A stretch of 64,000 nt of DNA. Origin: Actinomycetes bacterium (GTDB lineage: Bacteria; Actinomycetota; Actinomycetes; Nanopelagicales; Nanopelagicaceae). The DNA lies in the NCBI GenBank assembly GCA_025360085.1, contig JANYCW010000046.1, forward strand, positions 52,036-116,035, read 5' to 3'. Below are positions 50,565-59,410 of this stretch, one piece after another; the first letter of the stretch is position 1, and the number at the start of each line of letters is the position of its first letter. The position numbers and the translations under genes were made by a program. The notes below the pieces were generated by a model, which was not told where the DNA came from, did not search any database, and saw only the letters and a program-made list of their open reading frames with translations.

Positions 50565-51745
50565 GATTTATTCTCATCTCTTGAGAGAAAACGATTCCAG
50601 GATCTATTCTCCGACGCCAATGTAACGCCTTCACCGCCAACCATTGCCATTTCGTAAATGGAAAAAATCTGTTTGGCGACAACATCCCAATCAAATATCT
50701 GGGCATGAGTTTTACCGGCAAGAGCGAGTTGACCGCGTTTGTCATTATCGTCTAGCAAATCAATAACAACCTTAGCTAAATCAGTTGAATCCTGCGATGA
50801 AAATAGTGCGCCGAATGCTCCACCGCCGAGTAGCTCATCAAAGGCTGGAATATCGCTGGCAACCACGCAGGTTCCTGCGGCCAAGGCTTCAGCCAAAATT
50901 ATTCCAAAAGATTCTCCACCAGTATTAGGGGCTACATAAATGGCAATCGAGGACATGAAGTCGGCCTTTTCATCCTCACTGATGCGCCCTAAAAATTCAA
51001 AGCGGTGTCGCAGCTCGGGGTCGATACTTTTTTCAAACTCTTTAGGATCTCCAGGTCCTGCCACTAATACTCTGATGTCTGGCGCAAAACGAGCGATAAT
51101 TGGCAGTGCATCAATGAGCACCTGTAATCCCTTGCGTGGCTCTTCAAATCGGCCAATAAAGCCAATCGTGTTACCTGTCCACTTATCATTTCGAACACCG
51201 TTGGCATAATGCGCGGCATAGATTCCATTAGGGATTACCACTGCATCGGTATCTAAGTGATTTGTTAACGTTAATCTCGCCGCTTCTGATACTGCAATTC
51301 TGGCGTTAAGTTTTTCAATGGCAGGCTCAAGTATCGGACCGATTGCAAAGATGACTTTCTGGTGTTTTGCCGCTGCATGAAAAGTTCCAACCATTGGGCC
51401 CTCTGCTGCCCAACATGCAAGAAGTGAAAGAGAAGGGATTGCGGGCTCGTGTAAATGCAAAATATCAAAATCTCCCCCGCCAATCCACTGTCGAACGCGC
51501 GCAAATGCAATCGGACCAAATAAAACCCGCGCGACCGCGCCATTGTATGGAATTGAGATGGGTTTACCCGCGTTTACAACATAATCTGGCAACTCTGACT
51601 CACCCAATGCCGGTGCAAGCACCGATACGTCATGTCCGGCGTTAATTAAATACTCGGCCAGATCTCGAACATGATTTTGTACACCGCCAGGAGTATCCCA
51701 ACCATAGGGACAGACAATGCCGATTTTCAATTTATTTAGCGACAT
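50561..51745 (-). CDS. pimA: Phosphatidyl-myo-inositol mannosyltransferase PimA
   Basis: GT4 glycosyltransferase adding the first mannose to phosphatidylinositol at the inner membrane. 394 aa from ATG 51745 (MSLNKLKIGIVCPYGW), AAGGA 8-9 nt upstream; the track start lies inside patA. GT-B motifs: TPGGVQNHVRDLAEYL, GRFEEPRKGLQVLIDAL, and the nucleotide-sugar site GGESFGIILAEALAAGTCVVASD. Order pgsA-patA-pimA equals the mycobacterial PIM cluster. Confidence 0.92.
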   Translation of the reverse strand: MSLNKLKIGIVCPYGWDTPGGVQNHVRDLAEYLINAGHDVSVLAPALGESELPDYVVNAGKPISIPYNGAVARVLFGPIAFARVRQWIGGGDFDILHLHEPAIPSLSLLACWAAEGPMVGTFHAAAKHQKVIFAIGPILEPAIEKLNARIAVSEAARLTLTNHLDTDAVVIPNGIYAAHYANGVRNDKWTGNTIGFIGRFEEPRKGLQVLIDALPIIARFAPDIRVLVAGPGDPKEFEKSIDPELRHRFEFLGRISEDEKADFMSSIAIYVAPNTGGESFGIILAEALAAGTCVVASDIPAFDELLGGGAFGALFSSQDSTDLAKVVIDLLDDNDKRGQLALAGKTHAQIFDWDVVAKQIFSIYEMAMVGGEGVTLASENRSWNRFLSRDENKS

Positions 51746-52629
51746 GAGGTACTTTCCTTGAAATCGCCATCGATCCAAATCCGCTGCATCATGTGCCAAT
51801 CTTCGGGATGCGCCGAGATTCCTTGTGCAAAAAGATCGGCACTGTTTTGCACAATTGCGGCAATCCTCTGGCTTTCAGTACCCGTCTCTGGAATTGCAAC
51901 TAATTCGAAATCAATGTGAATGCCGGTCTGCGTATATGAGACCATGGCATAGATAAGCGGCGCCTTGGTTCTAAGTGCCAAAATCGCAGGTCCTGCGGGC
52001 ATTCGGGCTGGTCCACCGAAAAAGGTAACGTCTATTCCAGATCGAGAAAGATCTCGATCGGCGGCAAGTGCCACAACACATCCTGCACGAAGTCGAAGTG
52101 CCAAAGTTGGAATTACTCGCCCATCAAGGGGTAGCGCCTCCAGACCAAATGCTGCGCGATAGGCCATAAACTTCTTAAATAAAGCCTCGGGTTTTAAGCG
52201 CTCGGCGACGGTAACCAATGTGGCACCTTTTGCACAGAAATATGCCGCAGCATGATCATAGTTTCCAACGTGTGCAAGAGTAACAATTGCACCTTTGCCC
52301 GCGGCGATAGCATCGAGTAAGAGATACTCCTTCGTTGTGGTGACTGTGTCTTGGATCCTCGCCGGCGACCAATCTGGAAATCTAAATGTGTCACACCAGT
52401 ATCGAAGCATCGAGCGCATCGCCTTATAGACAAGCAGATCAACATCAAGAGCGGTCATATCAGGCTGAGTACGTGCAAGATTTGCGCGCAATCGTTTGAC
52501 GCCCGTGCCATTTCGTTTGACTATAACATCTGAAATTGTGTAGGCCGATGAATATACGAATCCCTCGGGGAGCCAACGCAAAATTCGCCAGGCCGCGAAA
52601 TATCCCCATGAAGACACAACTGTGATCAT
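51736..52629 (-). CDS. patA: Phosphatidylinositol mannoside acyltransferase
   Basis: LPLAT-family acyltransferase, 297 aa, that acylates the mannose of PIM. Catalytic H-x4-D in LAHVGNYDHAAAYF, then ERLKPEALFKKFMAYR and AADRDLSRSGIDVTFFGGPARMPAGPA. Also similar to lipid A lauroyltransferases, but the pgsA/pimA context fixes the role. The ending overlaps the pimA start by 10 bp. Confidence 0.9.
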   Translation of the reverse strand: MITVVSSWGYFAAWRILRWLPEGFVYSSAYTISDVIVKRNGTGVKRLRANLARTQPDMTALDVDLLVYKAMRSMLRYWCDTFRFPDWSPARIQDTVTTTKEYLLLDAIAAGKGAIVTLAHVGNYDHAAAYFCAKGATLVTVAERLKPEALFKKFMAYRAAFGLEALPLDGRVIPTLALRLRAGCVVALAADRDLSRSGIDVTFFGGPARMPAGPAILALRTKAPLIYAMVSYTQTGIHIDFELVAIPETGTESQRIAAIVQNSADLFAQGISAHPEDWHMMQRIWIDGDFKESTSCR

Positions 52630-53226
52630 TTATATCTGTGCCCTTTTAACAATCAACATTCGTTGACAAGCAGTGATTGATCCAAGAATGGCAAGTACCC
52701 ACATTCCTACGCTCAGAACATAAGCAACGCCCAATCCATCGAGTGCGATTACTGAAACCGAGAGTACTAAACGCTCAGTGCGCTCGGCAATTCCGCCAGT
52801 ACATTCAATCCCAAAACTCTCCGCCTTCACTCGAATATATGGAACTAATAATCCAGTTACAAGTGCAACCAAAACAAGAATTGAAAGCATTTGATTATCA
52901 TCGATAAGAAAAAGCAGCACGCCAATTAAAATCGCCGAATCGGTAATTCGATCAATCGTAGAATCTAAAAATCCACCCCATCGACTAGCTCCTGCTTTAG
53001 AGATTCGCGCCATGGCGCCATCGAAGAGATCGCTGAGGGCGAAGAAGGCACACATCGCCGAGCCCACAAAGAACTCGCCCCGAGGATAGAAATACAGCGC
53101 CGATGAAACGACACCGATTGCACCAATCCACGTGACTACATTAGGAGAAATCCCTATTCGCAAAGCGAATCTGGCTACGGGTGTTATGAATCTCGTAACC
53201 GCGGGTTTAAAAATCCTACTTATCAT
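52630..53226 (-). CDS. pgsA: Phosphatidylinositol phosphate synthase (CDP-alcohol phosphatidyltransferase)
   Basis: About 198 aa with six membrane segments. CDP-alcohol motif D-x2-DG-x2-AR-x8-G-x3-D-x3-D is seen as SDLFDGAMARISKAGASRWGGFLDSTIDR. In actinobacteria this enzyme makes PI-phosphate, the precursor of PI and PIMs. I chose ATG 53226; GGGAGG is only 2 nt before it, so start choice is not firm, and a leaderless mRNA (TACGAT 8 nt upstream) is an option. The divergent gene starts 24 bp away. Confidence 0.9.
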   Translation of the reverse strand: MISRIFKPAVTRFITPVARFALRIGISPNVVTWIGAIGVVSSALYFYPRGEFFVGSAMCAFFALSDLFDGAMARISKAGASRWGGFLDSTIDRITDSAILIGVLLFLIDDNQMLSILVLVALVTGLLVPYIRVKAESFGIECTGGIAERTERLVLSVSVIALDGLGVAYVLSVGMWVLAILGSITACQRMLIVKRAQI

Positions 53227-53250
53227 CACCTCCCATCGTAGGCTGAGGCA
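53227..53250. promoter_or_regulatory. 24-bp divergent start region with overlapping -10-like boxes
   Basis: Only 24 bp separate the pgsA ATG and the divergent GTG. On the plus strand TAGGCT (53239-53244) precedes the GTG by 6 nt; on the minus strand TACGAT (53240-53235) precedes the ATG by 8 nt. The two boxes share 2 bp. Both genes could be leaderless from mutually exclusive promoters. TANNNT is a loose pattern, so this is tentative. Confidence 0.35.
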
Positions 53251-53835
53251 GTGAATACTCTCGCATCGCCTCAAACCATCGCCGTTTATGGGCATTCGAG
53301 TGCGGATCCAATGGCGGTGGCTAGAGCTTTTGGAGCAACGTTATCGAGTGAAGTGGACTCACTGGCAGATTGTGCAATCTTTGTCATTAATCCATCAACG
53401 GGGATTGACCAAGCAACTATCGATATGTGGGCGGCCTTTGATGAGTATGTAACGCCACGCATAGTCGTTGTAACACATATTGAAAACCACGACGCCGATT
53501 TTGATGATGCAATCATGTTAGCAAATCGCGTCTTTGATCGTATGGCTACGCCATTTCTTGTCTTACATGATGATGCAGGTCTGGCCTGTGCCTTAATCTC
53601 ACTTGAATCTTTAGAGGTGATTGATTACTCAACTGCGCCCTCCCAGATTATTGCAAGTGAGCCTGAACATAAAACTTTAGTACAAGAATTTCGGCAAGAG
53701 TACTTAGAACTCGTGCTTTCATTGGGTGAAGACGCATTTGCCGCGGGTCTTTTATTTCCTGCGATACCTTTGTGGATTGAAAGAGGCATCGGTGTTGATA
53801 TTGTAAAGAGTTACTTAAACCAGCTTTCTCCGTAA
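53251..53835 (+). CDS. Degenerate EF-G-like GTPase-domain protein
   Basis: 194 aa. I do not know its function. The order of segments recalls the G domain of EF-G2-type translation factors: a P-loop-like start IAVYGHSSADPMAVARAFG, then CAIFVINPSTGIDQATIDMWAAFDEY (like FVVSAVDGVD...LWEE), VTPRIVVVTHIENHDADFDDA (like MPRAVVVTKLDHxRADFEE), and a C-terminal EFRQEYLELVLSLGEDAFAAG. The GK[ST] of the P-loop and the K and D of TKLD are missing, so GTP binding is unlikely. GTG start. Encoded antisense between HIT and pgsA; its stop touches the HIT stop. Confidence 0.65.
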   Translation: MNTLASPQTIAVYGHSSADPMAVARAFGATLSSEVDSLADCAIFVINPSTGIDQATIDMWAAFDEYVTPRIVVVTHIENHDADFDDAIMLANRVFDRMATPFLVLHDDAGLACALISLESLEVIDYSTAPSQIIASEPEHKTLVQEFRQEYLELVLSLGEDAFAAGLLFPAIPLWIERGIGVDIVKSYLNQLSP

Positions 53836-54363
53836 CTACCAGGCAGCTGCAATCTCATCTCGTGTCAACATTAATAGTTGAGGCAGAACTTTTGTGTGAC
53901 CAATAATTGGCATAAAGTTAGCATCTCCGCTCCATCGTGGCACTAAGTGTTGATGGATATGCTCTGCCACTCCCGCTCCTGATATCGCACCTTGATTCAT
54001 TCCTATATTAAATCCCTCTGGCGATGAGATTTTACGAATCGTAATCATTGCATGCGCAGTTAATGCAGAGATTTCATTTCGTTCATCCACTGACAATTCC
54101 GTTAAATCTGCAATATGTCGATACGTGCACACTAATAAATGTCCTGGGTTATATGGGTAAAGATTCATGACTACAAAGGCAGATACTCCACGGTAAACAA
54201 TCAAACCCGCGCTGTCTTCCAACTTCGGAATACGACAGAATGGGCACTCCACCTCATTGTCTTTGAGCGGGCGATTTTCTCCGCGTAAATACTCCAGCCG
54301 ATGCGGTGCCCAAAGGCGGCTCCAACTATCAGGCAGGCCCAAACCATCAATTCTCATCGTCAC
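53836..54363 (-). CDS. HIT-family Ap4A phosphorylase-like protein
   Basis: 175 aa. Zinc-type ECPFCRIPK near residue 40, [25 protein letters not shown], and the histidine triad [14 protein letters not shown]. Its place next to thrS and pgsA matches mycobacterial Rv2613c, shown to be a diadenosine tetraphosphate phosphorylase. Probably splits Ap4A, a by-product of tRNA synthetases such as ThrRS beside it. GTG start overlapping the thrS TGA. Confidence 0.9.
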   Translation of the reverse strand: MTMRIDGLGLPDSWSRLWAPHRLEYLRGENRPLKDNEVECPFCRIPKLEDSAGLIVYRGVSAFVVMNLYPYNPGHLLVCTYRHIADLTELSVDERNEISALTAHAMITIRKISSPEGFNIGMNQGAISGAGVAEHIHQHLVPRWSGDANFMPIIGHTKVLPQLLMLTRDEIAAAW

Positions 54364-56348
54364 ACCTGTCTGCGTTCGGCGACGATTTTTGTTATCTGCG
54401 CGATTGCATCAATAATCGGAACTCCATTTCTTTGTTCGCCGTTACGGTAGCGAAAGGAAACGGCGCCTTTGGCCTGATCCTCCTCCCCTGCAATGACCAT
54501 AAAGGGGATCTTTTGTAACTGCGCATTGCGCACCTTCTTTTGCATTCGATCATCAGAGCTATCGAGTTCGGCGCGAATGCCAGCTTTTCTCATCTGTGAA
54601 ATGACATCGGCTAAGTAATCGGTAAAATTATCGGCAACGGGAATTCCAATTACTTGTACGGGAGCAAGCCACGGTGGAAATGCCCCAGCATAATGTTCGG
54701 TCAGTACGCCAAAAAAACGCTCAATCGAGCCAAAGAGTGCGCGGTGAATCATGACCGGGCGTTGGCGAGTTCCATCGGCGGCTGCAAATTCGAGTTCAAA
54801 GCGGGCAGGCAGTTGAAAATCGACTTGAATCGTCGACATCTGCCACGTGCGACCAATGGCATCTTTTGCTTGAACGGAAATCTTTGGTCCATAAAATGCC
54901 GCGCCACCTTCATCTAATACAAGCTCTAGGTTTTGAGCAGTAGCGGCTTGGGCAAGTGCCTGCGTTGCTTCAATCCAATCACTCTCTTCTCCCACTGATT
55001 TTTCAGGGTTGCGGGTAGAGAGCTCAAGGTAGAAATCGTTGAGCCCATAATCTCTTAATAGATTAAGAACGAAAGTCAGAAGCGAATCCAGCTCGCCCAC
55101 CATCTGCTCTTTTGTGCAGTAAATATGCGCATCATCTTGAGTAAAGCCACGCGCACGTGTGATTCCATGCAAGACACCGGATTTTTCATAACGATAGACC
55201 GTTCCAAATTCAAATAAACGAAGCGGAAGTTCGCGATACGAACGGCCTCGAGAGCGAAAAATTAAATTGTGGAAGGGACAGTTCATTGGCTTCATGTAGT
55301 ACTGCTGACCTGCGCGCTTTACTGTGCCATCTGCATGTAACTCTTCATCTAATATCATAGGCGGGTACATACCTTCGGCATACCATTGCAAGTGGCCCGA
55401 CGTTTCAAAGAGCGCGGCCTTTGTTAGGTGCGGTGAGTAAACAAATTCATATCCCTCTTCTTCGTGGCGCTTACGCGAATAATCCTCCATCGCCCGTCGA
55501 ATGATTCCGCCCTTAGGGTGAAAGACTGCAAGTCCAGAGCCAATCTCCTCGGGAAAAGAAAAAAGGTCAAGTTCGGTGCCCAAGCGTCGATGATCGCGCT
55601 TTTCGGCTTGGGCTAAATACTCTAAATAAGAATTGAGCTCATCCTGAGATGGCCAAGCGGTGCCGTAAATACGCTGCAACATAGGATTTTTTTCGGAGCC
55701 TAACCAATAGGCGGCAGCGGTGCGCATCAATTTAAAAGCTGGAATATGTTTTGTCGTTGGCAGATGAGGGCCTCTGCAAAGATCGCTCCACACTGGATTT
55801 CCATCTCGACCTAGGTTGTCATAGATCGTGAGTTCACTGCCGCCGACTTCAACGCCAGCATCCTCCCCTACAACTCCTTTTATGCCAATGAGCTCGCACT
55901 TATAGGGCTCATGCGCAAGCTCTTTCAAAGCATCGTTCTCAGTGATCACGCGAGGCCTAAAGCGCTGTCCCTCTTTGATAATTCTGCGCATTGCGCTCTC
56001 TATTTTTACTAAATCATCGGGATTAAAATTATTGGTCGGGTCAAAGTCATAGTAAAAACCATCTTTAATCGGTGGGCCAATTCCAAGGCGCGTATCAGCA
56101 TAGATTTCTTGTACAGCTTGGGCCATTACGTGCGCAGCCGAGTGGCGAAGAACGGCCAGACCCTCAGGAGATGAGATTGAAATACCTTCAACGTTATCGC
56201 CTTCATGTAACTGGCTCCAGAGATCTTTGAGGACACCATTGATTCGGGCGACGACAATCTCTCTTTCCTCTACAAAGAGGTGAGTCGGACGCTGATCTGC
56301 CTCGATTGCTCGAACTCTGCCATTTAAGGTGATTTCAATCATGGACAT
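54360..56348 (-). CDS. thrS: Threonyl-tRNA synthetase
   Basis: 662 aa. N-terminal TGS domain, editing domain with [15 protein letters not shown], then the class II core with [10 protein letters not shown] (zinc Cys), [52 protein letters not shown], and C-terminal anticodon domain. No T-box leader: only 4 bp separate it from pabC. Confidence 0.97.
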   Translation of the reverse strand: MSMIEITLNGRVRAIEADQRPTHLFVEEREIVVARINGVLKDLWSQLHEGDNVEGISISSPEGLAVLRHSAAHVMAQAVQEIYADTRLGIGPPIKDGFYYDFDPTNNFNPDDLVKIESAMRRIIKEGQRFRPRVITENDALKELAHEPYKCELIGIKGVVGEDAGVEVGGSELTIYDNLGRDGNPVWSDLCRGPHLPTTKHIPAFKLMRTAAAYWLGSEKNPMLQRIYGTAWPSQDELNSYLEYLAQAEKRDHRRLGTELDLFSFPEEIGSGLAVFHPKGGIIRRAMEDYSRKRHEEEGYEFVYSPHLTKAALFETSGHLQWYAEGMYPPMILDEELHADGTVKRAGQQYYMKPMNCPFHNLIFRSRGRSYRELPLRLFEFGTVYRYEKSGVLHGITRARGFTQDDAHIYCTKEQMVGELDSLLTFVLNLLRDYGLNDFYLELSTRNPEKSVGEESDWIEATQALAQAATAQNLELVLDEGGAAFYGPKISVQAKDAIGRTWQMSTIQVDFQLPARFELEFAAADGTRQRPVMIHRALFGSIERFFGVLTEHYAGAFPPWLAPVQVIGIPVADNFTDYLADVISQMRKAGIRAELDSSDDRMQKKVRNAQLQKIPFMVIAGEEDQAKGAVSFRYRNGEQRNGVPIIDAIAQITKIVAERRQV

Positions 56349-56352
56349 GTAT

Positions 56353-57111
56353 TTAGTCTACCCAATGATCTTGAGCCATGGCGTGAATTTGAGCGCGCAT
56401 AGCTGCCGACGAAGAAAGTTGGCCTCCATCAATTGAATCTATCGACTGTGCAATGCGAAGGGAGCTAAGTAAAATTGCCGATGTGATATCACCGATTCGC
56501 GCCAATGCAAATGAGGCAATCTTTACATCGCAGTTTGCAATTACAAGCTCACGCATGATTCCAGGTAAAACCCCATCCTCAATCGGCGGCGTTATCCATC
56601 TCCCATCAATGTTAACGATGAGGTTTGTCACTGCGCCTTCACAGATATTGCCTTTGCTGTTGTAGACAATTGCTTCGTCAAAACCGAGTAATTGAGCCTC
56701 TTTCAAAATCGCCAAGCGGTGCTCATATGGATAACTCTTTATCGATTCACCACCATTATCGATTGCATCGGGGTGGCGGCGAACTTTGGCCGATGAATCA
56801 AGGCTCTGGTAGGCAAGATGTGCAACCACCCAGTGTCCGCTCACATCAAAAGAGATTCGCACATGGCCAATAGTTTGAGGTTCGGCAGTTATTAACTCAT
56901 CAACGGCGGCGCGAATAAGCGATATTTCTGGAAGTTTTAATCCCAGAGTTTTCGCACTTATATAGGCCCTCTGCATATGTCGGTGAAATGCATAGGGCAA
57001 TCCTTTTTCACTGCGTAAAGTTTCAAAAATTCCACGGCCAATCAGCCACCCCGTGGGTGTGCAAGCAGTGCCTTCTACATCAACGAGCAATCCATCAAAT
57101 ATGATTTTCAT
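56353..57111 (-). CDS. pabC: 4-amino-4-deoxychorismate lyase (class IV PLP aminotransferase fold)
   Basis: About 252 aa. Makes p-aminobenzoate and pyruvate for folate. PLP-lysine in [33 protein letters not shown], and [15 protein letters not shown] are class IV features. Branched-chain or D-amino acid aminotransferase is the alternative, but the gene overlaps pabB by ATGA, which decides the call. ATG 57111 chosen; the track start lies inside pabB. Confidence 0.87.
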   Translation of the reverse strand: MKIIFDGLLVDVEGTACTPTGWLIGRGIFETLRSEKGLPYAFHRHMQRAYISAKTLGLKLPEISLIRAAVDELITAEPQTIGHVRISFDVSGHWVVAHLAYQSLDSSAKVRRHPDAIDNGGESIKSYPYEHRLAILKEAQLLGFDEAIVYNSKGNICEGAVTNLIVNIDGRWITPPIEDGVLPGIMRELVIANCDVKIASFALARIGDITSAILLSSLRIAQSIDSIDGGQLSSSAAMRAQIHAMAQDHWVD

Positions 57112-58097
57112 GGTAACTGCCCACCGGCAATTGAAATGAGTCGACGCGCTTTCAACTGCGTCTCTTCCCACTCATTTTTTGGATCACTCCCCCACGTTAT
57201 GCCAGCACCAGTCCCAAAGCGCAATGCATCATCTTTCCAAAAGATTCTTATTGCAACTGATAGTTCGCACTGATCTGCCTGAACCCAACCGAGGGCGCCA
57301 CAGTATGGCCCGCGAGGCGATTCATTCTCGGTTATGACTGAAATAGCCGATGATTTAGGTGCACCACTAACAGATCCCGGAGGGTGCAACGATGAAAGGA
57401 TCTCGCTCCAGGAAATATTTTTTAGTAGTTCGCCCTCAATATCAGAGACCAGATGAACTAATCCGGGATGCGGTTCAGCTGCCAATAACCGCGGAACGCA
57501 AATCGAGCCGCTCTGACAAATGCTTCCGAAATCATTGCGCATTAAATCTACAATCATGACATTTTCTGCAATGTCTTTTGCGCCAAAGTGTTGCTGCCCC
57601 GGAAGTTGGGTCCCTTTAATCGGAGACGTTCTCACACGATTACCGCTTCGTTTTAAAAATAATTCTGGTGATGCCGACGCAATATTTAATCCAGGAATCT
57701 GCATATACGAGGCCCACGGCGCGGGATTATTAATGAGAATTTGGGTAAATAAACCTTGAAGTGTGCGATCAGGATCGATGGGAGTTGAAAGTTGGCGACA
57801 GGCATTTACTTGATATACCCACCCTTGCGCTATCTGGCGCTGAATCAATTTCACATAATCCATATAACTGTTTTCACTTCGCGATAAAATCCAACCTCCG
57901 ACGTTTTTCTCCCATTCCGTTGATGGAAACTCTGCGTCAACAACATGTGCAAAACGCGCCGCTAGAAAGCCTCCTTCAAAGGTGGTTGACACGGCCCAGA
58001 AAGCGCCGTCGGATAAGCATTCTGGATCCCTTGAAATCTCCTGCAATTCGGTCGCCAAACGACCGCTCATCCAAAATAAAGCCTCGCTCTGATTCAC
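57108..58097 (-). CDS. pabB: Aminodeoxychorismate synthase component I
   Basis: 329 aa chorismate-binding enzyme. Core motifs VYQVNACRQLSTP, IASASPELFLKR, TSPIKGTQ (SPIKGT, the PabB/TrpE signature), AENVMIVDLMRND and HPPGSVSGAPK. Short N terminus compared with the usual ~450 aa, like other compact actinobacterial PabB proteins. No glutaminase gene (pabA/trpG) is beside it. GTG start; a divergent tRNA promoter lies upstream. Confidence 0.9.
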   Translation of the reverse strand: MNQSEALFWMSGRLATELQEISRDPECLSDGAFWAVSTTFEGGFLAARFAHVVDAEFPSTEWEKNVGGWILSRSENSYMDYVKLIQRQIAQGWVYQVNACRQLSTPIDPDRTLQGLFTQILINNPAPWASYMQIPGLNIASASPELFLKRSGNRVRTSPIKGTQLPGQQHFGAKDIAENVMIVDLMRNDFGSICQSGSICVPRLLAAEPHPGLVHLVSDIEGELLKNISWSEILSSLHPPGSVSGAPKSSAISVITENESPRGPYCGALGWVQADQCELSVAIRIFWKDDALRFGTGAGITWGSDPKNEWEETQLKARRLISIAGGQLP

Positions 58098-58127
58098 AAG
58101 TGCAACGCTATCTTTTCGCCTCTCATT

Positions 58128-58157
58128 TTGGCGCTTATGGCCTTCCTACGATAGATT
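58128..58157 (+). promoter_or_regulatory. Putative promoter of the tRNA-Gly/tRNA-Cys unit
   Basis: TTGGCG (58128-58133) and TAGATT (58152-58157) spaced 18 bp, ending 10 nt before tRNA-Gly. Reasonable σ70-type match. Confidence 0.5.
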
Positions 58158-58167
58158 TTGCCCTCTC

Positions 58168-58240
58168 GCGGACGTAGCGCAGTTGGTAGCGCGGAACCTT
58201 GCCAAGGTTCAGGTCGCCGGTTCGAACCCGGTCGTCCGCT
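58168..58240 (+). tRNA. tRNA-Gly (GCC)
   Basis: Acceptor GCGGACG/CGTCCGC, D arm GCGCAGTTGGTAGCGC, anticodon stem GAACC/GGTTC with loop TTGCCAA (anticodon GCC), and T arm GCCGGTTCGAACCCGG. Discriminator T; the 3' CCA is not encoded. Confidence 0.97.
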
Positions 58241-58270
58241 CTCCATCAGTCGCCTCGGCGATTTGTTACT

Positions 58271-58344
58271 GGTCCGGTGGCCGAGAGGCGAGGCAAGGGA
58301 CTGCAAATCCCTCTACACGGGTTCAAATCCCGTCCGGACCTCCA
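58271..58344 (+). tRNA. tRNA-Cys (GCA)
   Basis: Acceptor GGTCCGG/CCGGACC, anticodon stem AGGGA/TCCCT with loop CTGCAAA (anticodon GCA), T arm ACGGGTTCAAATCCCGT. Discriminator T followed by encoded CCA. It lies 30 bp after tRNA-Gly and is probably cotranscribed. Confidence 0.97.
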
Positions 58345-58379
58345 TGTGTACGTGAGGAGCTTGTGGAAGGGTGAGCGCC

Positions 58380-58721
58380 ATGAGTGAATCGTCGCGGCCT
58401 TGGGGGCGTTATGAAATTCTCCATGAATCCGAGGCATATAAAGTCAAATGCATCTGGGTCTATCCGCACAAACGCCTTTCCTACCAACGCCACGAAAAGC
58501 GTGCAGAGCACTGGTTTTTGGTTGCTGGAACGGCGAAGGTAACGCTTAACGGTGTTCAATCAAATGTGCGCGCCGGCGATAGCTTAGATATTGCGATTGG
58601 TGATTTACACCGCATCGAAAATATTGGCCACAATGACGTAATCTTCATTGAAGTTCAAACTGGTACATACTTTGGTGAAGATGATATCGAACGAATCGAG
58701 GATGATTTCGGGCGCGAATAA
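58380..58721 (+). CDS. Cupin, mannose-6-phosphate isomerase type II-like
   Basis: 113 aa single cupin. RPWGRYEILHESEAYKVKCI, PHKRLSYQRHEKRAEHWFLVAGTA and GDSLDIAIGDLHRIENIG match the C-terminal cupin of ManC-type phosphomannose isomerases, often found alone. The metal-binding His/Glu pattern (QRHEKRAEHW) is kept. Possible role in mannose or nucleotide-sugar metabolism, fitting PIM synthesis, but the substrate is unproven. ATG 58380 (GGAAGG 9 nt upstream) preferred to the GTG at 58371. Confidence 0.85.
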   Translation: MSESSRPWGRYEILHESEAYKVKCIWVYPHKRLSYQRHEKRAEHWFLVAGTAKVTLNGVQSNVRAGDSLDIAIGDLHRIENIGHNDVIFIEVQTGTYFGEDDIERIEDDFGRE

Positions 58722-58738
58722 GCGTGAAATTCGTAAGG

Positions 58739-58744
58739 TATAAT
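58739..58744 (+). promoter_or_regulatory. Putative -10 box for tRNA-Val
   Basis: A perfect TATAAT lies 13 nt before the tRNA-Val acceptor, inside the 36-bp gap after the cupin stop. The -35 is weak. Confidence 0.5.
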
Positions 58745-58757
58745 TTTGCAATAGCAC

Positions 58758-58829
58758 GGATCGTTGGCTCAGCGGTAGAGCACCACATTGACATTGTGGG
58801 GGTCACTGGTTCGATCCCAGTACGGTCCA
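58758..58829 (+). tRNA. tRNA-Val (GAC)
   Basis: Acceptor GGATCGT/ACGGTCC (one T-G pair), D arm GGCTCAGCGGTAGAGC, anticodon stem CCACA/TGTGG with loop TTGACAT (anticodon GAC), T arm TCACTGGTTCGATCCCAGT. Discriminator A, CCA not encoded. Followed by TTTT, which overlaps the convergent GNAT stop codon 3 bp away. Confidence 0.97.
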
Positions 58830-58832
58830 CTT

Positions 58833-59402
58833 TTAAGCACATAGAAAGGCTTTGAAATCTGCGACGCTGAGTTCATACATCTCTTCCGGCCCATCCTCGT
58901 CGTCGATCTGCTGGCCGACATGCTTAAAACCAAATTTGTTAATCAAGGCAATCGAGGCGGTGTTTTCCGATGAAACTGTATAACGTAAAGTTTCTACTCC
59001 CTCTTGTTCGCAGACCCAACTCCACATTCCAAGCAAAGTTTCAAAACCAAATCCAAGCCCTTGAAATTTTCGGTCGATTCCAAGGCCAATCTCAATCATT
59101 CCTTTGTCATTAGGTGCACCATGAAAACTTGTACTCCCAATAATCTCATTCGTCGATTTCAAAACAATCCATCTCACAAACCATTTATTAATTGAGCGAT
59201 CAACTTTAACTTGTGGCACTCTCCAAGCAAGTGGCCCAGAATCATCCTTGAGGACTCGAAAGGGATTTGTAAAGTCTTTACCTTCATAAACCCAAGGCGC
59301 TTCAGGTGTTTCATAAATTGAAACTAGTTCATCGACGCTTATGTGATGGAGTTCAAGGTGTTGCGTACTAATGAACTCTTCCCTGGGTTGATCAGGCTGC
59401 AA
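58833..59402 (-). CDS. GNAT acetyltransferase (RimJ/RimL-like)
   Basis: 189 aa. Acetyl-CoA loop IDRKFQGLGFGFETLLGMWSWV and the downstream SSENTASIALINKFGFKHVGQ (V-x-N-x-A-S pattern) are typical of the Acetyltransf_3 group. Substrate unknown; relatives acetylate N-terminal amino groups or small molecules. Nine bp upstream gap to the DinB-like gene points to a shared operon. Confidence 0.85.
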   Translation of the reverse strand: MQPDQPREEFISTQHLELHHISVDELVSIYETPEAPWVYEGKDFTNPFRVLKDDSGPLAWRVPQVKVDRSINKWFVRWIVLKSTNEIIGSTSFHGAPNDKGMIEIGLGIDRKFQGLGFGFETLLGMWSWVCEQEGVETLRYTVSSENTASIALINKFGFKHVGQQIDDEDGPEEMYELSVADFKAFLCA

Positions 59403-59410
59403 AAAATGAC

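Noticed and set aside
53251-53835. Spurious ORF antisense to the minus-strand cluster
   Set aside because: No minus-strand gene fills this interval, and the protein has coherent segments resembling EF-G-type factors.
56349-56352. T-box leader before thrS
   Set aside because: Only 4 bp separate pabC and thrS; no specifier or T-box sequence is seen.
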